Source of the DNA: Hyalangium versicolor
GTDB taxonomy: Bacteria > Myxococcota > Myxococcia > Myxococcales > Myxococcaceae
Reading direction: 5' to 3'
NCBI RefSeq assembly: GCF_020103695.1
Contig: NZ_JAHXBF010000020.1
Location: forward strand, 211,571-275,570
DNA length: 64,000 nucleotides
This document shows, piece by piece, positions 1 to 8,565 of this stretch (positions are counted from its first letter, which is position 1; every line of letters begins with the position of its first letter). The notes under the pieces were generated by a model. The model ran no database searches. It worked only from the letters and a program-made list of their open reading frames with translations, and was not told the DNA's origin. Both the position numbers and the translations under genes were made by a program.

Positions 1-3
1 CGC

Positions 4-279
4 TTGAAGGAGCTGACCTTCCTGGGAGTGCCCTCCCTGCCGTGCAAGAAGCCTGTCCGCGAGGCGCTCGAGCGCGCCTGGTTCGAACAGCAACCGTTGC
101 GCATCACCTACGTGGACGGCAACTTCATCGAGACGACCCGGGATGTGCGCATCCTGTCCGTGATCATGGACCGGCATGAGACTCGGATCGATGCCCTGGA
201 CATCGCCAAGGGCGAGCGCCGCCAGTTCCGGCTGGACCGCATCGAGCGCGCCGAGGTGTTGCGCGCCGACAGTCCCTGA
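4..279 (+). CDS. WYL-like small protein, possibly cut by the window edge
   Basis: The frame is open to the left edge, so the TTG at 4 is only a nominal start and the gene may begin outside the window. Residues from about 17 to 88 read like one WYL domain, the ligand-sensing beta-barrel usually found C-terminal to an HTH in bacterial regulators. There is a RITYVDG strand near residue 33, and the end (QFRLDRIERAEVL) matches the family's closing R-F-R-L-D-R-I strand. No DNA-binding part is visible. The gene ends 109 bases before glnS on the same strand. It could be a stand-alone WYL protein or the tail of a larger regulator. Confidence 0.55.
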   Translation: MKELTFLGVPSLPCKKPVREALERAWFEQQPLRITYVDGNFIETTRDVRILSVIMDRHETRIDALDIAKGERRQFRLDRIERAEVLRADSP

Positions 280-351
280 CCGCTCTGTCGCCCAGAGGGC
301 GGACGGGGGCGGAAAACCCGGCTGTCCCCGTGCAGGCCGCACGGAAGTTCA

Positions 352-381
352 TTCACTTCAGAGCCCAGCCAGGGCTATAGA
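352..381 (+). promoter_or_regulatory. possible glnS promoter close to the start codon
   Basis: TATAGA at 376-381 resembles a -10 box, with a weak -35-like TTCACT at 352-357 (18-base spacer). Transcription would start about at the glnS ATG (389), giving a leaderless or nearly leaderless mRNA. An AGGG at 381-384 could alternatively act as a short ribosome site on a longer transcript. Confidence 0.3.
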
Positions 382-388
382 GGGCGCA

Positions 389-2788
389 ATGCGTAAGCCG
401 CCAGCTGACCTGATTCCCAAGCCTGAGGCACGTCGCGTCCCGCCGAACTTCATCACGGACGTGATTGACGAGGACCTGCGAACCGCACGGCACAGCCAAG
501 TCGTCACGCGCTTCCCTCCCGAGCCCAATGGCTATGCGCACCTGGGCCACGCGTTCGCCAGCTACCTGGACTTCATGACAGCGCAGGACTACGGCGGCGT
601 CTGCCACCTGCGCATGGATGACACCAATCCCGAGGGCGAGACGCAGGAGTACGCCGACAGCATCATCCGCGACATGCAGTGGGTGGGGTGGGACACCTCG
701 CGCCTGTTCTACGCCTCGGACTACTACGAGCAGCTCTACCAGTACGCCGAGCAGCTCATCCGCAAGGGTCTGGCCTACGTGGAGAGCGTCAGCGGCGACG
801 AGATGGCGCGCCTGCGTGGTACCAAGGAGAAGGCCGGCACGCCCAGCCCGTACCGCAACCGCTCCGTCGACGAGAACCTGGAGCTGTTTCGTCGCATGCG
901 CGCCGGTGAGTTCAAGAACGGCGAGCACGCGCTCCGCGCGAAGATCGACCTGAGCCACCCGAACTTCAAGCTGCGCGACCCGGTGCTCTACCGCATCCTC
1001 CACGCGTCGCACTACCGGACCGGGAACAAGTGGTGCATCTACCCGATGTACGACTTCGCCCATCCCATCAGCGACGCCATCGAGGGCATCACGCACAGCA
1101 TGTGCAGCCTCGAGTTCGTGGACAACCGCGCCATCTATGACTGGCTCATGGACAACCTCTTCCCCGACAAGGAGACGGGGAAGACGGCGCCGCGCCAGTA
1201 CGAGTTCGGCCGGCGCAGCATGGAGTACACGGTCGTCAGCAAGCGCAAGCTGCGGCGCCTGGTGGCCGAGGGCGTCGTCCGGGGTTGGGACGATCCGCGC
1301 ATGCCCACCCTCAGCGCCATGCGCCGGCGGGGCGTGACTCCCGAGGCGGTGCGCGCGTTCGCGTCGAAGATCAGCGTGAGCCGCACCAACCGCACCGTGG
1401 ACATCGCGATGTTCGAGAACGCCGTCCGCGAGGATCTGAGCGCCCGCGCTCCCCGCGTGATGGCCGTGACGCAGCCGCTGAAGATCGTCATCCAGAACCT
1501 GGACCAGGAGCGCTCGCTGAGCCTCCCGTACTGGCCGCAGGAGGCGTCCGGAGAGAGCTCCGGTGGCCGGGTGCCGCTGCCCAATGGAGAGCTGGTGACG
1601 CCCGAGCAGGCCGTGCGGGACGTGCCCTTCACCCGCGAGCTCGTCATCGAGCGCGAGGACTTCAGCGCCAACCCTCCGAAGGGCTTCAAGCGCCTCACTC
1701 CCGGCGGTGCGGTGCGGCTCCGCGGCGCGGGCATCATTCGCTGCGATGAAGTCATCACCGGCAAGGATGGCGAGCCGGTCGAGTTGCGCGTCTCGCTCGT
1801 CAGCGAGGACACGAAGGCCAGCGGTGTCATCCACTGGGTGAGCGCCACCCGGGGCGTGAAGGCCGAGTTCCGGCTGGTCGACCGGTTGTTCTCGGTGCCG
1901 CATCCCGACAGTGAGGCCCAGCATGCCGACCCGGAGCAGCCCGGCCACGAGGACGAGACGCAGCCGCTCAACACGGACTTCATGCAGTTCGTGAACCCGC
2001 ACAGCCTGGTGGTGACGCACGGGCTGGTCGAGCCGAGCGTCGCGCGCGAGCCAGCCAACACCCGCTACCAGTTCGAGCGCACCGGGTACTTCTGGCGCGA
2101 TCCCGTGGACAGCCGCGACGACGCGTTGGTGTTCAACCGCACCATCACTCTCAAGGACACCTGGGGCAACAAGGCGGAGGCCGCCGAGGCCAGGCCCGCG
2201 TCCAAGCCCCGGCCCGAGAAGCCTGACAGGAAGCCCGAGCCCGCGCAGCCCGTTCGCCCGCCGCTCGACGGCGCCCAGGAGGCCGAGTTCACGCGCCTGC
2301 GCCAGCTCGGCGTCACGGAGAACGACGCGCACCTGATCGCCCGTGAGCCGCAGTTCTCCGCCTACCTGCGCGGCGTGGAGGACAAGCAGCTCGCGGAGCT
2401 GGCGCCCTGGGTCGTGAACGATCTCGCTGGCTCCATCCGCGACGGTTCGAACCGCGTGGGCGTGAAGGAGCTCGGGGCGCTGGTGAAGCTCGTTTCGGAG
2501 GGCAGCATCAGCCTGCGCATCGCCAAGGACGTGCTCACGGAGTCCCAGGGGTCCGGAGAAGCTCCCGCGATCATCGTCGAGCGCAAGGGCCTGCGCGTCG
2601 TCAGCGATGAGGGACAGCTGCGCACCGCCATCCAGGGCGTCATGGACGCCAACCCCGGCAAGGTCACCGAGTACCGCGGCGGGAAGAAGGGCTTGATCGG
2701 TTTCTTCACCGGCCAGGTCATGCGCGCCACCAACAACCAGGCCGATCCGAAGGCCGTCGGGCGGCTGCTGAGCGAGATGCTCGGCTGA
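389..2788 (+). CDS. glnS: glutaminyl-tRNA synthetase with C-terminal YqeY/GatB-like domain
   Basis: Class I aminoacyl-tRNA synthetase charging tRNA-Gln with glutamine in the cytoplasm. The 799-residue product has the HIGH-type motif as HLGH (residues 51-54, after PPEPNGYA) and the KMSKS-type loop as VVSKR near 282-286, both typical of GlnRS. The family normally ends near 550-580 residues. Here a Pro/Lys/Glu-rich linker (about 600-625) leads to a further domain of about 170 residues resembling YqeY and the tail of GatB, with the ending GFFTGQVMRATNNQADPKAVGRLL typical of that fold. Deinococcus GlnRS has the same architecture, where the extra domain binds tRNA. The ATG at 389 is chosen because the synthetase begins there; the frame runs on upstream to 176 without family features. 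Confidence 0.95.
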   Translation: MRKPPADLIPKPEARRVPPNFITDVIDEDLRTARHSQVVTRFPPEPNGYAHLGHAFASYLDFMTAQDYGGVCHLRMDDTNPEGETQEYADSIIRDMQWVGWDTSRLFYASDYYEQLYQYAEQLIRKGLAYVESVSGDEMARLRGTKEKAGTPSPYRNRSVDENLELFRRMRAGEFKNGEHALRAKIDLSHPNFKLRDPVLYRILHASHYRTGNKWCIYPMYDFAHPISDAIEGITHSMCSLEFVDNRAIYDWLMDNLFPDKETGKTAPRQYEFGRRSMEYTVVSKRKLRRLVAEGVVRGWDDPRMPTLSAMRRRGVTPEAVRAFASKISVSRTNRTVDIAMFENAVREDLSARAPRVMAVTQPLKIVIQNLDQERSLSLPYWPQEASGESSGGRVPLPNGELVTPEQAVRDVPFTRELVIEREDFSANPPKGFKRLTPGGAVRLRGAGIIRCDEVITGKDGEPVELRVSLVSEDTKASGVIHWVSATRGVKAEFRLVDRLFSVPHPDSEAQHADPEQPGHEDETQPLNTDFMQFVNPHSLVVTHGLVEPSVAREPANTRYQFERTGYFWRDPVDSRDDALVFNRTITLKDTWGNKAEAAEARPASKPRPEKPDRKPEPAQPVRPPLDGAQEAEFTRLRQLGVTENDAHLIAREPQFSAYLRGVEDKQLAELAPWVVNDLAGSIRDGSNRVGVKELGALVKLVSEGSISLRIAKDVLTESQGSGEAPAIIVERKGLRVVSDEGQLRTAIQGVMDANPGKVTEYRGGKKGLIGFFTGQVMRATNNQADPKAVGRLLSEMLG

Positions 2789-2807
2789 GCCGGAGGCCGC
2801 CCTGTCG

Positions 2808-2846
2808 GGCGCGGTTCGCGCCAACTGGTATGACAAGCATACCAGT
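2808..2846. repeat. two adjacent perfect hairpins between convergent genes
   Basis: GGCGCG-GTT-CGCGCC (2808-2822) is followed at once by ACTGGTATG-ACAAG-CATACCAGT (2824-2846), a perfect 9-bp stem. They lie between the convergent ends of glnS and the minus-strand lipoprotein gene. There is no U-run, so this may be a bidirectional or Rho-assisted terminator. The TGGTATG/CATACCA halves also look like an operator palindrome. Confidence 0.55.
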
Positions 2847-2891
2847 CCGCGCCAGCTCCGCCGCCCGAGGGGCTGCCCGTGCCTCGTGGTC

Positions 2892-4286
2892 CTACGGGTG
2901 ATCCGAGATCACGATCGAGAAGGGGTACCGGGCCTCATCTCGCAGGTCCGGATCGTACGAGCCCGTGGGCAGGGCGGTCACGATGAGCGTCCGCTTCTGG
3001 TCTGCCGCGAACTTCAGCACCTGGGGACCTGAGGAGAGATCCAGCGTCTCTCCATCCGAGTCCGGCGTGAGTCCGGGCACGGCCTGCACGACGAAGCGGA
3101 TCTTCAGGTTGGGCGGAGCCTCCAGGTTCACGTAGACGTTCTGCGGGGTGGACGATCCAGACGACAGCTCGATGTAGCTCGTGCCCAGCATCATCGGCGC
3201 CTTCTCGGTGATGCTGATCGTGCTGGGCTTCGCCTCCTGCTGGGCCGCCAGCGCCAGCTTCGCCGCCTTCAGGTTGTCCAGCCCGTCCTTGAAGTGGTGG
3301 AAGTGGCGATCATCCACGTGGTCGCCCGTGTACCAGCGCCAGCGGGAGAACTCGGGCACCGTCTGCACGTAGCTCGAGCCCTTGTCCGCCAGCATCGTGT
3401 CCAGCGCGTCCGCGAAGTCCGGCTCGTTGAGCGTCTGGTCGTTCTCCGCTCCGGGTGGGTTGCGCGACAGCAGCCACATCTGCGACAGGAACTGCGGCTG
3501 GCCCCCGAAGAAGCGATCCTTCAGGAAGAGCAGGTACATGGACGAGCCGTACATGTACCAGGTGTCGTACTTGTCATCCCGGTCGATGGCCCAGTCCGGG
3601 TTGGCCTGGAAGTCGTCGAAGTACGTCTTGATGTACCGGTTCGCGTACACCTGATCCGTGAAGACCGCGGACATCTCGAAGGTGTGCGGAGCCTCGTACC
3701 AGTCGTCCGCGGCCTGTGAGGCGTGCGCCATCTCGTGGACCACCGTCTCCTCGAGCTCGGGGCCGCCGTAGGGTCCCCACGGATCCACGATCATGTAGCC
3801 GCGCCGGTCATCCCACGGGGTGGAGTCATCCCCGGACAGCACGTCCACCAGGCAGCTGCGGTGCCCCTTCCACACGAACACGTCGAAGGCGTCATCCGGT
3901 CCGCACTCGCCCTTGTCGGTGATGGCCGGGCGCATGCCGAGCTGGTTCACGTGGTAGTCCCAGCCCTTCTCCACGTACGCGAGCACCTCCTGGGCCGTCT
4001 CCTTCTCGACCTCCTTGTAGTAGTGCACGAGCACCGGATGCGTGGTGGAGCGGATCGAGTACGGGAACATCTCGTTGAAGTCCGAGCGCCCGCAGATCGT
4101 CTCGCCCTCCGCCAGCGGGTGCTTGTAGTCGAGCGGATCAACCTTCTCGTCATCGTCCGAGCAGCCCGCGGCGGCGAGGCTCAGCCCGAGGCAGGTCAGC
4201 CAGGACAGGAGCGAGGACGCTCGCTTGCGGGGAGCCGGGCGCGAGGGGGGCTGCGGTGATGCGAGGGGGGAGAGAGCCAAAGACAT
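2892..4286 (-). CDS. putative zinc-metalloprotease-like lipoprotein (HEMAH)
   Basis: A 464-residue envelope lipoprotein. The N-terminus is basic, then hydrophobic, ending in the lipobox LAAAGC with the lipidated Cys at 42, followed by acidic residues. The middle carries VVHEMAHAS, an HExxH zinc motif with His184, Glu185 and His188; Glu204 in HTFEMS could be the third ligand, as in gluzincin proteases. The last 130 residues look like a beta-rich domain. The start at 4286 has an AAGGAAAAGAG ribosome site immediately upstream and gives a proper lipoprotein signal; the frame continues upstream without one. It is convergent with glnS and apparently monocistronic. The substrate is unknown, and protease activity is inferred only from the motif. 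Confidence 0.75.
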   Translation of the reverse strand: MSLALSPLASPQPPSRPAPRKRASSLLSWLTCLGLSLAAAGCSDDDEKVDPLDYKHPLAEGETICGRSDFNEMFPYSIRSTTHPVLVHYYKEVEKETAQEVLAYVEKGWDYHVNQLGMRPAITDKGECGPDDAFDVFVWKGHRSCLVDVLSGDDSTPWDDRRGYMIVDPWGPYGGPELEETVVHEMAHASQAADDWYEAPHTFEMSAVFTDQVYANRYIKTYFDDFQANPDWAIDRDDKYDTWYMYGSSMYLLFLKDRFFGGQPQFLSQMWLLSRNPPGAENDQTLNEPDFADALDTMLADKGSSYVQTVPEFSRWRWYTGDHVDDRHFHHFKDGLDNLKAAKLALAAQQEAKPSTISITEKAPMMLGTSYIELSSGSSTPQNVYVNLEAPPNLKIRFVVQAVPGLTPDSDGETLDLSSGPQVLKFAADQKRTLIVTALPTGSYDPDLRDEARYPFSIVISDHP

Positions 4287-4443
4287 TTTCTCTTTTCCTT
4301 TGAATCCGGCGCGTGGGGGAAGCGCTTTGCGCCAGCAGGCCATGCCTTGAGCAAGGCGTGTGCCTCTTATTCTCAGGAGGGAGCTTCGTGGGATCGGCCG
4401 TCTCGGGCTGCCGGTTGACGTGTCAGCGCGGCAGGGCGACGTG

Positions 4444-5121
4444 TCAGCGCGTGTCACCCGCGCCTGGAAGCGCGTCCGGAGTTGTCTTCAGGAAGACAAC
4501 CACCTGCACCCAGCCGCCGTTCTGCGAGAGGGACACGCGGAGCTCCTGCTCCCTCCGGCGGAAGGTGAGGGGAGACTCTTCCTTGTACCCGGCGCGGGTA
4601 AGCTGCTCGCGGTACCAGTCCTGGATCTGGGCCTGCTTGCCGACCACCTGGTAGGCCAGGGTCTTCGCGCCCTCGAAGTCCCCCATGAGCGGTTTGCTGG
4701 CGCCGGGGTACACAGGCATCGATGAGGCGGCGGCTGGAGCCGGGGCGGTGGACTCGTTGAGCTTCGCCTCGCCGATCACCACCGTCGTCAGCCCTCCCGG
4801 CTCAGGCTCGAGAATGACGGTGTAGGCGATGAGGGTTTTCGTATCCAACGCGGTGAGGTGGGGCTGGGCGGCGAACTGCCGCTGCTGGCGCTGGATGTAG
4901 AAGCCGGCCTCGTCGAAGACGGTGGCGAAGTGCTGGAGCAACTGCTGCACCGACTTCCGGGAGGTATAGGCCTCGAGCCGGATGGGCATGCCGGCCACGC
5001 TCATGCGGCCGGGCACTTCCACCTTGGCCACCATGTCGGGCACTTCCCAGCGGAACGGCTGCGGGCCCTGTCCGGGCGTGCCGGCCAGCAGCAGTTGCAC
5101 CGCGAGCACTGCGCTCAGCAT
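4444..5121 (-). CDS. exported hypothetical protein with two similar halves
   Basis: A 225-residue protein with a short hydrophobic N-terminal signal (MLSAVLAVQLLLAGTPG) and no other membrane segment. Two segments, about 45-115 and 140-215, have the same layout: an amphipathic helix with aromatic residues followed by three strands. The second contains IQDWYREQLTRAGY, a pattern common in uncharacterised myxobacterial periplasmic proteins. Its start overlaps the end of the upstream TadE-like gene by 7 bases, so it is very probably the last gene of the pseudopilin-like operon and may act with those proteins in the envelope. I do not recognise a named family. Confidence 0.7.
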   Translation of the reverse strand: MLSAVLAVQLLLAGTPGQGPQPFRWEVPDMVAKVEVPGRMSVAGMPIRLEAYTSRKSVQQLLQHFATVFDEAGFYIQRQQRQFAAQPHLTALDTKTLIAYTVILEPEPGGLTTVVIGEAKLNESTAPAPAAASSMPVYPGASKPLMGDFEGAKTLAYQVVGKQAQIQDWYREQLTRAGYKEESPLTFRRREQELRVSLSQNGGWVQVVVFLKTTPDALPGAGDTR

Positions 5122-6179
5122 TCCTGCTTGCCCAGGAAGCAGATGTTGGACGGGCGCCGGAACGGCTCGGGCTTGTGATCGGGGCCGCCCGTGTTGCGAG
5201 GCCGATCCATCTCGTCCAGGGCCTCGCCTTCGGGCGTGCTCTTCTCGACGTAGTCGTCCTCTTCTCCGCGGTAGCTCATGAAGAAGCCGTTCTCGTCGAT
5301 GGGGCTGTATCCGGCGAAGAACTTCGCGAAGTCCGAGGCCGCATGGCCCGCGGCGCGCCCGTTGTTGTCGAAGACCTTCATGGCCGCGTAGTAGTAGGCC
5401 CGGTTCTGGCGGCAGGGCTGATCGGGCCGTTCGGGCTGCAGCGGGCAGTGATCGCTCACGTCGCGATCAGTGAAGCCGAAGTCTCCCAGGAGGATACCGT
5501 AGCGGCCCTGGCAGACACCGCCCGCCGCCCGGCCCACCGAGCACGCAGTCATGCTCAGCGGCAGCGAGTGCTTCTCCTTGAAGAAGCCCTGATTGCCCTC
5601 GAGGAAGCTGGTGGGCAGCGTGGGCAGTCCGTCGATGTGGGCGGTCGCGGAGCAGCTCACGCCACCTCGGTTCTCGTACACCCCATCCAGGGCGCTGTCC
5701 GTCGCCTCGCCCACGTCCTGTCCGCCGGGGGCCGCAGGCCAGTCTCCACCCCTTGGCTCCATCAGGGCCGGGCGCTGGGACCGAGGCAGATCGAACTCCA
5801 CATCTGGATCCTCGTTGCACAGCGTCTCCAGGCGATCCATCCGGGTGAAGACCTGGGTGAAGTTGTCGATGGTGCTCCCGGAGGTGGAGGTGCGCCCGTC
5901 GAAGTCCTTGAAACGCGCGCGCGCGTTGGCCTGCGCCATGGGGGCGATGGCGGGAAACGCGGAGAAGTCGCCGATCTGATCCTCCTGGTGCTGCATCCGG
6001 TGCACCCGGAGCGCCGTGCTGTCCCAGAGTGGCGCCACGGCGGCCTCGGGGATCTTCAGCGCCAGGTAGCCCACCTCGGCGAAGTGGATGCCGTACATGA
6101 CGACGGTGACGAACACCATCAGGCACAGCGCCAGCTCCACCACGGACTGGCCTCTCGCGCCTCGTCGGGAGAGTCGCAT
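5115..6179 (-). CDS. TadE-like pseudopilin-family protein
   Basis: 354 residues. It begins with a short basic stretch and then GQSVVELALCLMVFVTVVMYGIHF, the classic TadE start: a Glu five residues into a single N-terminal transmembrane helix (about 10-33), as in pilin-like minor subunits of Tad/Flp systems. The remaining 320 residues are periplasmic, Cys-containing and variable. The ATG overlaps the upstream stop by one base (TGATG), so translation is coupled to the TadG-like gene. No Tad ATPase, TadB/C platform or Flp pilin is visible nearby, so its role in an actual pilus is not shown here. Confidence 0.8.
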   Translation of the reverse strand: MRLSRRGARGQSVVELALCLMVFVTVVMYGIHFAEVGYLALKIPEAAVAPLWDSTALRVHRMQHQEDQIGDFSAFPAIAPMAQANARARFKDFDGRTSTSGSTIDNFTQVFTRMDRLETLCNEDPDVEFDLPRSQRPALMEPRGGDWPAAPGGQDVGEATDSALDGVYENRGGVSCSATAHIDGLPTLPTSFLEGNQGFFKEKHSLPLSMTACSVGRAAGGVCQGRYGILLGDFGFTDRDVSDHCPLQPERPDQPCRQNRAYYYAAMKVFDNNGRAAGHAASDFAKFFAGYSPIDENGFFMSYRGEEDDYVEKSTPEGEALDEMDRPRNTGGPDHKPEPFRRPSNICFLGKQEC

Positions 6180-7663
6180 CAGTGCACCCCCTTGTAGCCC
6201 GCCTGGATCAGCGCCTGAAGGGCTCCGGCCCCCGGCTCGCCCACCGTGGTCACCATGTCCGTGCCTCCGCGAGCCAGGTCTCCACCGTTGTCGGTGTCCG
6301 CGGACACGAGCGTGGCGCGCCAGAACGGGTTCCAGAGGTTGGGCGCCTCGTTCCAGTGTCCGGGGCGGTGGTAGTAGGCCAGCCCCGTGCCCAGCGCGGA
6401 CTGCACGCTGATGTCCGTTCCATTCCCCAGCACCCAGCCGCGGTTGTCGAACCCGCTGTTGCTGGTGGGCGTGAAGCGGAAGGTGAAGGTCAGCTCCCAC
6501 GGATCGGTGTTCGTCCCGCGCTGCTTGTAGTCGCGCTGGGCGAGCGCGTAGATCTTCGGCTCGGCCCAGTTGTTGTCGGCCGAGTGGTCATCCGTGTTGT
6601 ACGCCATGCCGCCAATGAAGGTGCTCGGGCAGTACTCGCGGGGCCAGCACGAGAGCAGCGTGTGCCGGTACTGCTTCTCCATGCCGACATCCTGATCTCC
6701 CAGCCGGGGAGTGGCGGGCGTCCACCAGTGGTTGTCGGTGTCGTCCTCCTTGTCGGTGGCCTTCACTCCCGCGGTGGCCATCACGGTGAAGGGGGCGCAG
6801 CCGGGGAACGTCACCTCCACCAGGGCGTGATCCTCGGCCCAGGTGAACCAGGGCGCATCAGCCCGGCCGCCGTGCCCCAGCGACTTGCCCCAGTACGCGC
6901 TGCCTCCGCCCTGCATCACGCGCAGGCGGCCTCCCGCCGCGCCCAGCGTCCCGAGGATGCCTCCCGTCGCGACCGCGGCGAGATCGGTCTGCCGGTGGGT
7001 GATGAACTCGTAGCCCCGGGTGGCCATGGCGTTGTCGATGGCGTAGCCGCCGCCCGTGGTGGCGTAGATGAGCTCGCTCACGGACACGGGCGTGGGCCCC
7101 GCGCGCAGCTCATTGGGGAAGCGGCTGCCCTTGCTGGCCATGGTCGCGAACTGCGCCACGAAGGATTTGGGGCCTCCGGAGACGGACTCCTGCAGGCGCT
7201 GGAACATCATGCCCTGCATGCTGCCCAGGTGGTTGCCCAGCAATTGGATGTTGTACGCCTGCACGCCCGCCTTCGCGTCCAGCTCGTGCCACTTCTCCTC
7301 GATCTGGTCGTTCGCCTCGTCCAGATCCTTCAGGGCGAAGGCGGCGGCGGGGCACCCGCTGGCGGCCATGCGCGCGGCGTTGACGTTGGCGCGCAGCATG
7401 CTCGTCCAACTGATGAGGCTCATCACCGAGGACATGGCCACCAGGCTGCCCGTCTGGGCCCGGCGCATGAGGGCAATGCTGTTGAAGGTGCGCGCGGTGG
7501 CCACCGCTCCGCTGTAGGCGGCCAGATCGGCGATGTTCTGGGCCTCCATCTTCTCGCGCGTCTTCATCGAGAACGACAGCGTGAGGCACACCATCAGCGT
7601 CACCAACAGCATGGTGAGGCAGAAGAGCACCATGGCTTGTCCGGAAGGGCGTCGGGGGCTCAT
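6179..7663 (-). CDS. TadG-like pilus-assembly-family protein
   Basis: 494 residues. The N-terminus MSPRRPSGQAMVLFCLTMLL, with one transmembrane helix (about 8-33) followed by a basic stop, matches TadG/'Flp pilus assembly TadE/G-like' proteins, and the helix is followed by the typical QNIADLAAYSGA segment. The large remainder should be periplasmic and contains several Cys. It is the middle gene of three with minimal overlaps on both sides (4 bases with the upstream gene, 1 base with the downstream gene). The family assignment rests on the N-terminal segment; the bulk of the protein is not recognisable. Confidence 0.78.
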   Translation of the reverse strand: MSPRRPSGQAMVLFCLTMLLVTLMVCLTLSFSMKTREKMEAQNIADLAAYSGAVATARTFNSIALMRRAQTGSLVAMSSVMSLISWTSMLRANVNAARMAASGCPAAAFALKDLDEANDQIEEKWHELDAKAGVQAYNIQLLGNHLGSMQGMMFQRLQESVSGGPKSFVAQFATMASKGSRFPNELRAGPTPVSVSELIYATTGGGYAIDNAMATRGYEFITHRQTDLAAVATGGILGTLGAAGGRLRVMQGGGSAYWGKSLGHGGRADAPWFTWAEDHALVEVTFPGCAPFTVMATAGVKATDKEDDTDNHWWTPATPRLGDQDVGMEKQYRHTLLSCWPREYCPSTFIGGMAYNTDDHSADNNWAEPKIYALAQRDYKQRGTNTDPWELTFTFRFTPTSNSGFDNRGWVLGNGTDISVQSALGTGLAYYHRPGHWNEAPNLWNPFWRATLVSADTDNGGDLARGGTDMVTTVGEPGAGALQALIQAGYKGVH

Positions 7664-8424
7664 AGTCCTTGAGGAGTGGGAGGGCAGTTCTGCTCCGTGA
7701 ACTCCAGGGCTCGGGCAGGAGTCATCATTCTCATGGTGTAGGTGGCCTGGAGCGGGAAGACGTATTCCTTGCGGCCCGTGCGCGCGAGCAGCTCATCGCG
7801 GATGGCGCCTTCCCAGGTGACGGGGGCCGTTCCGGGCCTCCAGCGCGCACGGTGGACGGGCATGAGCGGATCCGCGTCCGAGTAGTCCATCATCCCCAGG
7901 TGGGCCAGGAACATCCGGGTCAGCACCCAGTTCGCGAAGGGGATGCGCATCGGGTACCAGAACACCATCCGCACCTCGAGCCGCATGACGTCGTCCAGGC
8001 CGGCGTAGCGGGCGGGATCGTCGAAGCTCTCCTCCTCGTCCGCGCGGATCTCCGCGCTCGTGGGGCGCTCGCGCACCAGCCACACGATGCTGCCGCTGTG
8101 GCCCGAGTCCCATCCCGGATTGAAGACGTTGTCACGGTGGACGCGGAACGCGCTCCCCAGCGCCCCCGCCGAGTCCGTGCGGGCGAACGAGGGCAGCAGC
8201 GTGGCAATGGCTGCGTGGGTCATCGCCTCGCAGTTGCCGTGCTTGACGCTGCCGGTGCGCACCGCGTGGAAGACGGCGTACTGCGTCAGGGAGCGGGCTT
8301 GCAGAAGGAGGAAGAGCTGCAGTGTCCCAAGGATGACGAAGACCGTCAGTGGAAGCGTTAACGCCGCTTCCACCGCTGCCTGACCCATCTCTGAATGGGA
8401 GCTGCGGGCCTTCTTTCCCGGCAT
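7660..8424 (-). CDS. TadE-like pseudopilin-family protein, first gene of operon
   Basis: 254 residues. After a basic N-terminus it has GQAAVEAALTLPLTVFVILGTLQLFLL (about 14-40), the TadE helix with its conserved Glu. The remainder is periplasmic, with aromatic-rich strands. It overlaps the next gene by ATGA and is first in the four-gene unit 8424-to-4444. Two perfect palindromes sit 17-44 bases upstream of its start, so the operon may be controlled there. Confidence 0.8.
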   Translation of the reverse strand: MPGKKARSSHSEMGQAAVEAALTLPLTVFVILGTLQLFLLLQARSLTQYAVFHAVRTGSVKHGNCEAMTHAAIATLLPSFARTDSAGALGSAFRVHRDNVFNPGWDSGHSGSIVWLVRERPTSAEIRADEEESFDDPARYAGLDDVMRLEVRMVFWYPMRIPFANWVLTRMFLAHLGMMDYSDADPLMPVHRARWRPGTAPVTWEGAIRDELLARTGRKEYVFPLQATYTMRMMTPARALEFTEQNCPPTPQGL

Positions 8425-8440
8425 GGCGGTCTAATAGCGC

Positions 8441-8468
8441 TTTTCTTGAGAAAACGACTCTCAGAGTC
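8441..8468. promoter_or_regulatory. two adjacent palindromes upstream of the Tad-like operon
   Basis: TTTTCTTGAGAAAA (8441-8454, a perfect 14-bp palindrome) and GACTCTCAGAGTC (8456-8468, perfect around a central C) lie back to back 17-44 bases upstream of the first TadE-like ATG (8424). Their position and symmetry suit operator sites. No convincing -35/-10 pair is evident. Confidence 0.45.
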
Positions 8469-8565
8469 TCACGAACTGTACTGGATGTCCTCAGTTTTGT
8501 TGCCTGGAGTGCACTTTTCCAATGACCGAGTGTCGGCCAACCCCGCCATCTCTTTGGAGTGTTCC

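Noticed and set aside
353..2836. An 827-codon frame opposite glnS
   Set aside because: Shadow of a confidently identified synthetase gene.
4417..4451. Direct repeat GACGTGTCAGCGCG twice, 21 bases apart
   Set aside because: Short, GC-rich, one copy overlaps a stop codon; no associated function could be argued.
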